Source: Azospirillum canadense (lineage in GTDB: Bacteria; Pseudomonadota; Alphaproteobacteria; Azospirillales; Azospirillaceae). Taken from it: 64,000 nt of DNA. Of this stretch, positions 24,549 through 31,523 are shown in pieces. Location: positions 1-64,000 of the forward strand of contig NZ_JAOQNG010000004.1 of assembly GCF_025961225.1 (NCBI RefSeq), read 5' to 3'. A program made the translations under genes and the position numbers. The notes beneath the pieces are model-generated. The model saw only the letters and a program-made list of their open reading frames with translations, searched no databases and was not told the origin of the DNA. Positions within the stretch are counted from its first letter, which is position 1; the number at the start of each line of letters is the position of its first letter.

Positions 24549-26297
24549 ATGTCCCTGTCCGTCGCCACCAGCATCATCAGCGCGTCCCTGCGCACGACGG
24601 AGGTTGCGTCCGCGGTCGCCGCGTCGAACGTCGCCAACGCCGACACCGCCGGCTACACGCGCAAGACCGCGGCGCAAGCCGCGACCGACACGGCCGTCGG
24701 CTTCGCGACCGTGGACATCCCCGGCATCTCCAGCACGGTCGACCAGTTCCTGCTGAAGACGCTGATCGGCGCGCAGCCCGGCGTCGGATCGTCGAAGACG
24801 CTGGACAGCTATTTGGACCAGGCGCAGCAGGTGATGGGGACGACCAATTCCGACAGCGCGCTCGGCAGCCTGATCGACGGGCTGGACAGCGTGCTCGGCA
24901 CCCTCTCCACCTCGCCGGAGAGCGAGAGCGCCAAGTCGGCCGTCCTGTCCAACCTGAACGACGTCGCCACCGCGCTGCGCGGCGCCTCCAGCCAGATCCA
25001 GGACCTGCGCGGGCAGGCGGACAAGGCCATCGCGACAACCGTCGGCACCATCAACACCGCGCTGACCAGCATCGGCGATCTGAACGACCAGATCGTCAAG
25101 GGCAAGGCGCTCGGCCAGAACACCGGCGACCTGGAGGATCAGCGCAACGAGGCGCTGAAGACCCTGTCGCAGAACATCGGCGTCCGCTACCAGGTGGACG
25201 GCAACGGCATGATGCGCGTGTCCACCGACAGCGGCGCCGCGCTGGTCGACTCCACCGTCCATACCCTTTCCTACAGCCCGGCGGCCTCCGTCGGCGCCGG
25301 CACGGTCTACAACGCCGGCGGGGGCAGCGGCTTCCAGGGCATCATGGTCAGCGGCCGCGACATCACCACGTCGGTCGGCTCCGGAACGCTCGGCGCGCTG
25401 GTCTCCTTGCGCGACACGCTGCTGCCGCAGCGGCAGGCGACGCTGGACCAACTGGCCGGCACGCTGAAGGACACGCTGAACGGCATCAGCAACGCCGGCA
25501 CCGCATCCCCTCCGCCCAACACGCTGACCGGCAACGCCACCGTGTCGGGCACCGACGCGCTGAACGGCAGCGGCACGCTGCGCGTCGCCGTCACCGACGC
25601 GGACGGCAAGGCGGTGGAGGTGCAGGAGTTCGACCTGTCGAGCTACGCCACCGTGCAGGACGCGGTCAGCGCCATCGACGGCATGGCGAACCTTTCCGCC
25701 TCCATCTCGGCCGACGGCAAGCTGGTGATCAAGGCCGCCAGCGCGTCCAACGGCGTGGCGCTGGGCTCCACCGGCACGGCGGTGGGCAACGGGGCCAAGG
25801 GCTTCTCCGCCGCCTTCGGGCTCAATGACCTGCTGACCGGCACCAGCGCCGCCGACCTGAAGCTGGACGCCGCGCTCGCCGCCGACAGCAGCCGCCTTTC
25901 GACCAGCGCGCTGTCCACCGCCGCCACGCTGGCCGCCGGGGACGTTGCGGTCAGCACCGGCGACGGCAGCACGGCGCAGGCGCTGAGCGACGCCTTCAGC
26001 CAGCCGGTGTCCTTCGCGGCGGCCGGCGACCTGACGGCGCGCAAGGCGACCTTCGCCTCCTACGCCGGCTCGGTCATTCAGGCCGCCGCCACCGCCGCCG
26101 ACAAGGCGGCCAGCACCCACACCAGCCAGCAGAGCTACGCCGACGGCCTCGACAGCGCCCTGTCGTCGCAGAGCGGCGTGAACGTCAACGAAGAGACCGC
26201 CGCCGTGTCGTCGCTGCAATCCGCCTATCAGGCGTCGGCGGCGGTCATGAAGGTGCTGGAAGAGATGTTCCAGTCCGCCTTGGGCATGCTCGGATAG
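24549..26297 (+). CDS. flgK: Flagellar hook-associated protein 1 FlgK
   Basis: A 582-residue hook-filament junction protein. It has the N-terminal rod motif (SIISASLRTTEVASAVAASNVANADTAGYTRK), the helical region with VDQFLLKTLIGAQPG, LRGQADKAIATTVGTINTALTSIGDLNDQIV and EDQRNEALKTLSQNIGVRYQVDGNGMMRV typical of FlgK, and the C-terminal ETAAVSSLQSAYQASAAVMKVLEEMFQSALGM. GGGAGG precedes the ATG. flgL follows after 10 bases. Confidence 0.95.
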   Translation: MSLSVATSIISASLRTTEVASAVAASNVANADTAGYTRKTAAQAATDTAVGFATVDIPGISSTVDQFLLKTLIGAQPGVGSSKTLDSYLDQAQQVMGTTNSDSALGSLIDGLDSVLGTLSTSPESESAKSAVLSNLNDVATALRGASSQIQDLRGQADKAIATTVGTINTALTSIGDLNDQIVKGKALGQNTGDLEDQRNEALKTLSQNIGVRYQVDGNGMMRVSTDSGAALVDSTVHTLSYSPAASVGAGTVYNAGGGSGFQGIMVSGRDITTSVGSGTLGALVSLRDTLLPQRQATLDQLAGTLKDTLNGISNAGTASPPPNTLTGNATVSGTDALNGSGTLRVAVTDADGKAVEVQEFDLSSYATVQDAVSAIDGMANLSASISADGKLVIKAASASNGVALGSTGTAVGNGAKGFSAAFGLNDLLTGTSAADLKLDAALAADSSRLSTSALSTAATLAAGDVAVSTGDGSTAQALSDAFSQPVSFAAAGDLTARKATFASYAGSVIQAAATAADKAASTHTSQQSYADGLDSALSSQSGVNVNEETAAVSSLQSAYQASAAVMKVLEEMFQSALGMLG

Positions 26298-26307
26298 GGA
26301 GACCGTC

Positions 26308-27219
26308 ATGGAGCGGGTCGCCACCTACAGCCATCAGAACACGATGGTCCAATACATGCTGAAGTCCGAGGCGAAAGTCGCCACGGCGCAGATCCAGCAG
26401 GCCACGGGGCTGAAATCGACGGACTACAAGGGCATCGCCGACGACAGCGCCCGCGTGGTCGACCTTGAAAGCCACTACAAGCGCCTGGAACGCTATGTGG
26501 ACGAGGGGGAGGTCGTGTCCTCCCGCATCCAGACCATGTACGACAAGGTCGGCGGCATGGTGGACCTGACCAACCGCCTGCGCAGCCTCGTCACCGAACT
26601 CCAGGGCTCCGCCGCCTCCAATGCGGCCGGCGTGCAGACGGAGATCGGCGGCCTGATGAAGGAGTTCGCCGGCCTGCTGAACTCCCAGCAGGAGGGGCGC
26701 TATCTGTTCAGCGGCAGCCGCACCGGCTCAGCGCCCGTGTCCATCGACGCGGCCGACTACGCGCCGCAGACGACGCCCTCCACCGCCAGCACCAGCTACT
26801 ACAAGGGCGACAACGCCGGCGCGCGCTTCCGCGCGGCCGACGACTTGGTGATCGACTACGGCGTGACCGCCGACGACCCGGGCTTCGAGAAGGCCCTGCG
26901 CGCCTTCAGCCTGCTGACCAGCATGTCCACCAACCCGATCGACACCGACGCGGTGAACGAGGCCTCCGACCTCGCCGCCCAGGCGGTGGACGGCATGGCC
27001 GTGGCGCAGTCGAAGCTGGGCGTTTCCTCCAGCACTCTGGAGCGCACGATCAACCAGCACCTGGACAGCCAGCTCGTCCTCCAGACCCAGGTGGACGACC
27101 TGAAGAACGTGGACGTGGCGGAGACGGTGTCGCGCCTGTCGCAGCTCCAGTCCTCGCTGGAGATGACCATGAAGGTCATGACCATGCTCCAGGAAAACGA
27201 CCTGTCGAAATACCTCTGA
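26308..27219 (+). CDS. flgL: Flagellar hook-associated protein 3 FlgL
   Basis: A 303-residue flagellin-like junction protein with N-terminal (TYSHQNTMVQYMLKSEAKVATAQIQQATG) and C-terminal (VSRLSQLQSSLEMTMKVMTMLQENDLSKYL) D0/D1 helices, and QEGRYLFSGSRTGSAPVS typical of FlgL. TAGGGAGACCGTC precedes the ATG. The stop codon lies inside the first hairpin of the repeat element that follows, so the repeat may serve as its terminator. Confidence 0.93.
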   Translation: MERVATYSHQNTMVQYMLKSEAKVATAQIQQATGLKSTDYKGIADDSARVVDLESHYKRLERYVDEGEVVSSRIQTMYDKVGGMVDLTNRLRSLVTELQGSAASNAAGVQTEIGGLMKEFAGLLNSQQEGRYLFSGSRTGSAPVSIDAADYAPQTTPSTASTSYYKGDNAGARFRAADDLVIDYGVTADDPGFEKALRAFSLLTSMSTNPIDTDAVNEASDLAAQAVDGMAVAQSKLGVSSSTLERTINQHLDSQLVLQTQVDDLKNVDVAETVSRLSQLQSSLEMTMKVMTMLQENDLSKYL

Positions 27220-27391
27220 AGCGAACCTTCGTTCGCTTCAGATTCACATGGCCTCACTTGCCGGCTCTCAGCGGATGCCTATGGCATCCGCCTGCCGCCA
27301 GCGGGAACTTCGTTCCCGCGAGAGGCCGGGCTACGGCCGCACGCGCGGCCGGGACCGCAGTCGCGGTCCAGAGCGGATCACAATCCGCTCT
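27217..27391 (+). repeat. Multi-hairpin intergenic repeat element, copy 2
   Basis: A reverse-orientation copy of the element at 10814-11004. Hairpins in order: TGAAGCGAAC/GTTCGCTTCA (27217-27240), GCGGATGCC/GGCATCCGC (27271-27291), GCGGGAAC/GTTCCCGC (27301-27319), GGCCGC/GCGGCC (27335-27350), GGACCGC/GCGGTCC (27352-27369), and AGAGCGGAT/ATCCGCTCT (ending 27391). The block CCGGCTCTCAGCGGATGCCT continuing to GAGAGGCCGGGCT is almost identical to copy 1. It separates flgL from the flagellin promoter. Confidence 0.85.
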
Positions 27392-27392
27392 A

Positions 27393-27437
27393 AAAAACAA
27401 AAAACCGCGCCCACTTTCGCGCCGCCGTCCGTGGAAC
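27393..27437 (+). promoter_or_regulatory. Shared flagellar promoter-like element, site C (flagellin)
   Basis: An A-rich run (27392-27404), CTTTCG from 27414, CCGTGGAAC (27429-27437), with the same 17-base C-to-G distance as sites A and B. It is 65 bases before the flagellin start. Confidence 0.65.
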
Positions 27438-27501
27438 GTTGCAGGAGGGCCCCGAACCTCCCCCTCCGGTCCCCGCTTCCTCCCGTACCAGGAGACGCAC
27501 C

Positions 27502-28329
27502 ATGCCCGTCATCAGCACCAACACCGCGTCGAACTCCGCGCTGCGGTACCTGAACATCAACTCCGAGAACCAGTCCTCGTCGGTCTCCAAGATCGCCAGC
27601 GGCTCGCGCATCACCAAGGCGTCGGACGATGCCGCCGGCCTCGCGGTCGGCACCTCCCTGAAGTCGGACATCACCGTGCTGAACCAGGCGTCCACCAACG
27701 CCTCGCACGGGTCGTCGATCCTCCAGTCGGCTGACGGCGCCATGTCCAGCATCGGCGACATCGTGCAGCGCATGCGGTCGCTGGCGACGCAGTCGCTGTC
27801 CGGCTCCGTCACCAACAATGAGCGCGGCTACCTCGACGCCGAGTTCCAGCAGCTGCAGGACGAGGTCGACGGCATCGCCAAGGGAACGCGCTTCAACGAC
27901 CAGTCGCTGCTCGACGGCACCACCCAGTGGAACACCGGCGGCGTCAGCTTCCGCGTCGGTACGGAATCGACCGACAACATCACGGTGACCATCGCCAACG
28001 TCACCACCTCCGGCCTCGGCATCAACACGCTGGACGTCACCAGCTCGGCGACGGCCGCGGCGGCGCTGACCTCGCTCGACACCGCGGTCACGTCGCTGTC
28101 CACCGCCCGCGCCAACGTCGGCGCGTTGATCTCCCGCTTCGAGTTCCGGGGCGAGGTGCTGTCCACCTCCATCGAGAACACCTCGGCCGCCCAGTCCGCG
28201 ATCATGGACGTGGACGTCGCGACCGAACAGTCGAAGCTGGCGTCGGAAAAGGTCCTGACCCAGGCGGCCATCGCCGCCCTGTCCCAGGCCAACTCGATGC
28301 CCGAAAACCTGCTGTCGCTGCTGCGTTAA
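27502..28329 (+). CDS. Flagellin (lateral-type)
   Basis: A 275-residue filament subunit. N-terminal (VISTNTASNSALRYLNINSENQSSSVSKIASGSRITKASDDAAGLAVGTSLKSDI) and C-terminal (VDVATEQSKLASEKVLTQAAIAALSQANSMPENLLSLLR) D0/D1 helices are classic. The middle is short, so D2/D3 are almost absent, as in other small alphaproteobacterial flagellins. CCAGGAG precedes the ATG at 27502; a longer frame from 27439 is a leader artefact. Its own promoter-like element C and a hairpin after the stop make it a separate transcription unit, as expected for the most abundant protein of the system. Position in a hook/cap-only module suggests the lateral system; polar use is possible. Confidence 0.92.
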   Translation: MPVISTNTASNSALRYLNINSENQSSSVSKIASGSRITKASDDAAGLAVGTSLKSDITVLNQASTNASHGSSILQSADGAMSSIGDIVQRMRSLATQSLSGSVTNNERGYLDAEFQQLQDEVDGIAKGTRFNDQSLLDGTTQWNTGGVSFRVGTESTDNITVTIANVTTSGLGINTLDVTSSATAAAALTSLDTAVTSLSTARANVGALISRFEFRGEVLSTSIENTSAAQSAIMDVDVATEQSKLASEKVLTQAAIAALSQANSMPENLLSLLR

Positions 28330-28342
28330 GCGGCGCATTTCT

Positions 28343-28365
28343 CCCTCTCCCCTCTGGGGAGAGGG
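28343..28365 (+). terminator. Hairpin after flagellin
   Basis: CCCTCTCCCC (28343-28352), loop TCT, GGGGAGAGGG (28356-28365): a perfect 10-bp GC-rich stem 14 bases after the flagellin stop, without a following T-run. It may terminate partially or stabilise the flagellin mRNA 3' end while letting some transcription into fliD. Confidence 0.6.
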
Positions 28366-28399
28366 GACGTGAACTACGCAAGACCGGAACAGGCGCACC

Positions 28400-30100
28400 A
28401 TGTCCACCGTGTCCTCCACGACCAGCAGCACCACCACGTCGGCCAGCACCGGCTATTCGGCGCTGAAGGCGTCGGATTCCGGCACGGGGCTCGACTATTC
28501 GGCTCTGATCGAGGCGGCGGTGGCGTCGCGCCTGACGCGGGCCGACCGGATCGACAGCAAGATCACCGCCAACCAAGCCAAGATTTCCGCCTACGGCACC
28601 ATGCAGACGCTGTTGCAGGCGGTGAACACGTCCATTGATGGCTTGCGGAACCGCACCGCTTCGACGGGGGCGCAGAGCAACCTGTTCAGCCAGCGCACCG
28701 CCTATCTGGCCGGCGGCGGGTCGATGAGCGCCAGCGACGTGCTGGCCGCCAGCGTGGCGGAGGGCACGGCAACCGGGACCTATTCGGTGGAGGTCAAGCA
28801 GCTCGCCACCCGCAACAAGATCGGCAGCGCGAAGCAGTCCAGCCAGACCGACGCACTGGGCCTGTCCGGTACCGTCACGCTGGGCGTGGAAGGTGGAACG
28901 GGCGTGTCCATCGACATCGCCGCCGATGCCAGCCTCAAGGACATCAGCGACGCCATCAACGCGCAGAAGGCGACCAGCGGCATGTCGGCCGGCATCGTCA
29001 AGGTGTCGGACACCCAGTACCAGCTGGTGCTGACCGCCACCGACACCGGCAAAGCGATCACGCTTGCCGACAGCCGCGGCAGCGTGCTGAGCGGCCTGGG
29101 CGTCACCGACGGCAGCGGCAACGTCGCCAACACGCTGGTCGCAGCACAGGACGCGATCCTGGACATCGACGGCGTCACGGTCACCCGCAGCAGCAACACC
29201 ATCAGCGACGCCATCAGCGGCGTGACCCTGGACCTCTACTCCGCCGACATCGGCAACCCGATCTCGGTGGAGGTCTCCACCGACCTGTCCTCCATCAAGT
29301 CGGCGCTGACCACCTTCGTCAGCGCCTACAATTCCTTCCGCGACTTCGCCACGCAGCAGCAGGCGACGACCACCGACGGCACGAAGAGCGACGGCGCCAC
29401 GCTGTTCGCCGACAGCCTGCTGCGCCAGGTGAACCAGAGCATTTACAACGTGCTGAACGGCAAGGTGGCGACCTCCGGCGGCGCCCTGTCGCTGTCGGAC
29501 CTCGGCATCACCTTCAACAGCGGCAACACGCTGACGTTGGACGAGACGACGCTGAACAGCGCGCTGACCAACCGGCTGGACGACGTGCGGACCCTGCTGG
29601 GGCTGAACATGACGTCGTCCAGCAGCGACCTCCAACTGCTGCGCTACAACAACAGCCTGACCAAGACGTCCTTCACGCTGGACGTGCAGGTGGGATCGGA
29701 CGGCACGCTGACCGGCGCCTCGGTCAACGGCGACGCCTCCATGTTCGACGTCAAGGACACGCGCGTCATCGGCAAGGACGGCACCCCCTACGCCGGGCTG
29801 GTCTTCGTCTACACGGGCAAGAGCGGCAGCATCGACGTGAACTTCAGCGAGGGGCTGGCCGACACGCTCTACACCGCCATCGACGGCGCGGTGAACAGCA
29901 CCAGCGGCGACATCAAGAAGCTGACCGACCAGCTGAAGTCCACCGACGACGACTTGCAGACCCGCTCCGACACGATCAAGAGCAACGCCGAGGACTACCG
30001 GTCCCGGCTGACCCAATACTACGCGCGGCTGGAGCAGAAGGCCGAACAGGCCAACGCCCTGCTAAAGCAGCTGACCTACACCGACAGCTCCAGCAGCTGA
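28400..30100 (+). CDS. fliD: Flagellar filament cap protein FliD
   Basis: A 566-residue cap (HAP2). It shows the FliD_N pattern (SGTGLDYSALIEAAVASRLTRADRIDSKITANQAKISAYGTMQTLLQAVNTSIDGLRN), a middle ADGTYSVEV-like GTYSVEVKQLATRNKIGS, and a FliD_C stretch (LTTFVSAYNSFRDFATQQ, then GDIKKLTDQLKSTDDDLQTRSDTIKSNAEDYRSRLTQYYARLEQKAEQANALLKQL). It follows the flagellin with 70 bases between; fliS follows after 24. Confidence 0.95.
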   Translation: MSTVSSTTSSTTTSASTGYSALKASDSGTGLDYSALIEAAVASRLTRADRIDSKITANQAKISAYGTMQTLLQAVNTSIDGLRNRTASTGAQSNLFSQRTAYLAGGGSMSASDVLAASVAEGTATGTYSVEVKQLATRNKIGSAKQSSQTDALGLSGTVTLGVEGGTGVSIDIAADASLKDISDAINAQKATSGMSAGIVKVSDTQYQLVLTATDTGKAITLADSRGSVLSGLGVTDGSGNVANTLVAAQDAILDIDGVTVTRSSNTISDAISGVTLDLYSADIGNPISVEVSTDLSSIKSALTTFVSAYNSFRDFATQQQATTTDGTKSDGATLFADSLLRQVNQSIYNVLNGKVATSGGALSLSDLGITFNSGNTLTLDETTLNSALTNRLDDVRTLLGLNMTSSSSDLQLLRYNNSLTKTSFTLDVQVGSDGTLTGASVNGDASMFDVKDTRVIGKDGTPYAGLVFVYTGKSGSIDVNFSEGLADTLYTAIDGAVNSTSGDIKKLTDQLKSTDDDLQTRSDTIKSNAEDYRSRLTQYYARLEQKAEQANALLKQLTYTDSSSS

Positions 30101-30124
30101 CGCCGGAAAGATCGAGGATTCCCC

Positions 30125-30604
30125 ATGACCTACGCACGGATGAGCAAGGCCATCTCCGCCTACGCGACCACCAACGCCATGGTGCCCCCGGTGGTCGCCG
30201 TGGTCCGGCTGTACGAGAAGGCGATGGTCCACCTGCACCTTGCCCGCGACGCCGCGAGGGATCGGAAATTCGATAAGCATTTCAACGAAATCCGCCGCGC
30301 GACGGCGATTTTCGTTGGCCTCGACGGCGTGCTGGATGATAAGCTCGGCGGTGACGTGGCCACCACGTTGCACGCCTTCTACCGATCGGTGATCGCCCAG
30401 GCCGGACTGGCCGCGGCCCGCCGGGATCCGGTGGCGGCGACGGAGGCCATCATCCGCCAGGTGTCCTTCATGCTGACCACCTGGCGATCCATTGCCGCAG
30501 AACGCGGTGTGGGTTCGGACACACGAGGGGCGTCGGCTAAAGAGCCGCATGCATCCGCACTCCGGACACAAACGGATCATGCGCAACTACGAGTATCCGG
30601 CTGA
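30125..30604 (+). CDS. fliS: Flagellar export chaperone FliS
   Basis: A 159-residue helical chaperone for flagellin. Residues 1-125 match the FliS layout (ISAYATTNAMVPPVVAVVRLYEKAMVHLHLARDAARDRKFDKHFNEIRRATAIFVGL). The C-terminal 30 residues (RGVGSDTRGASAKEPH...) are extra compared with typical 125-130-residue FliS and overlap the start of the sigma-factor gene. Gene order flagellin-fliD-fliS is conserved widely and supports the call. Confidence 0.85.
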   Translation: MTYARMSKAISAYATTNAMVPPVVAVVRLYEKAMVHLHLARDAARDRKFDKHFNEIRRATAIFVGLDGVLDDKLGGDVATTLHAFYRSVIAQAGLAAARRDPVAATEAIIRQVSFMLTTWRSIAAERGVGSDTRGASAKEPHASALRTQTDHAQLRVSG

Positions 30605-31232
30605 CCATGCGGTGGTCTGCGACCGTCCTTCGTCACTGACTCCGAGCGCGGCGGGCGCCGAAGAGGATGGCGAGGCTGACGCACGGCTGATGGCGCGCGT
30701 CCGCGACGGCGACCAGAACGCCTATCGCCAGCTCGTGGCCCGTCATCTGAAGCGCGCCTACGGCCTCGCGCGGCGCATGTGCGGCAGCGATTCGGAAGCC
30801 GAGGACATCACGCAGGACGTCTTCCTGCAAATCTGGCAGCGGCGCGCCCAATGGTCGGACGAGGGCGCCCGCTTCACCACTTGGCTGTACCGGGTGGTCA
30901 TGAACCGCTGCATCGACCACCGCCGCCGCCCGGCCGGCGAAGCCCTGGACGATGTGGCCGAGCCGCCCGATGAATCCCCCGACGCGGTCAGCACGATCCA
31001 GCGGCGGCAGGTCGCCGCCCGCCTCCAGAACGCCCAGCAGCGGCTGCCCGACCAGCAGCGCGTCGCCCTGACCCTTTTTTATTATGAAGGGCTAAGCAAC
31101 GCCGATATCGCTTGTGTTATGCAAATCAGCATAAGTGCGGTAGAATCCCTGCTGAAACGTGCACGCCAGCAACTTCGCGTCCTGCTGCGGGCGAGCGCGC
31201 AGGCCGCCAAGGATTCGTTCGATGACGGATGA
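30579..31232 (+). CDS. ECF-type RNA polymerase sigma factor
   Basis: A 217-residue sigma-70-family factor with only region 2 (LMARVRDGDQNAYRQLVARHLKRAYGLARRMCGSDSEAEDITQDVFLQIWQR) and region 4 (LPDQQRVALTLFYYEGLSNADIACVMQISISAVESLLKRARQQLR), the ECF layout. The ATG at 30579 has a weak ribosome-binding site and lies inside fliS; 30549 is possible. It is translationally coupled to fliS and overlaps the small partner gene by 11 bases. A sigma factor at the end of a flagellar structural operon suggests it adjusts late flagellar or stress genes. No ECF-type autoregulated promoter was seen. Confidence 0.85.
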   Translation: MRNYEYPADHAVVCDRPSSLTPSAAGAEEDGEADARLMARVRDGDQNAYRQLVARHLKRAYGLARRMCGSDSEAEDITQDVFLQIWQRRAQWSDEGARFTTWLYRVVMNRCIDHRRRPAGEALDDVAEPPDESPDAVSTIQRRQVAARLQNAQQRLPDQQRVALTLFYYEGLSNADIACVMQISISAVESLLKRARQQLRVLLRASAQAAKDSFDDG

Positions 31233-31500
31233 CGAGTTTCGGGAGCTGCTCGACCGCCATGGCGGCGATCTGGAACGCTGGCCGCGCCTGAAGCTGCGCG
31301 ACGCCCGACAGCTGCTGGCCCGCTCCGTCGCCGCGCAGGCGATGCTGGATGAGATGGTGGCGATCGAACTGGCGCTGTCCGATCCGGCGGACGCCCCGCC
31401 GCCCGGACTGGCCGACCGGATTTTCGAACAGGCCTTCGGCAAGGGAATGAAGGACGCCGGCGCGCAGGACGCCACGGCGGCACCGCGCCGCCTGATGTAG
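31222..31500 (+). CDS. Small protein coupled to ECF sigma factor (possible regulator)
   Basis: A 92-residue soluble protein (MTDDEFRELLDRHGGDLERWPRLKLRDARQLL...) overlapping the sigma gene by 11 bases. The HGGDLERWP motif recurs in short genes that follow ECF sigma factors in alphaproteobacteria, where an anti-sigma or co-regulator role is suspected. It has no transmembrane segment or zinc-binding HxxxCxxC, so it is not a classical membrane or ZAS anti-sigma. Function is inferred from position only. Confidence 0.6.
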   Translation: MTDDEFRELLDRHGGDLERWPRLKLRDARQLLARSVAAQAMLDEMVAIELALSDPADAPPPGLADRIFEQAFGKGMKDAGAQDATAAPRRLM

Positions 31501-31523
31501 GCGGCATCCCTTTCAAAACGACG

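Noticed and set aside
27400..27440. Sigma-54 promoter before flagellin (TGGAACGTTGCA looks like -24/-12)
   Set aside because: The GG-to-GC distance is two bases too short, and sites A and B lack the TTGC part.
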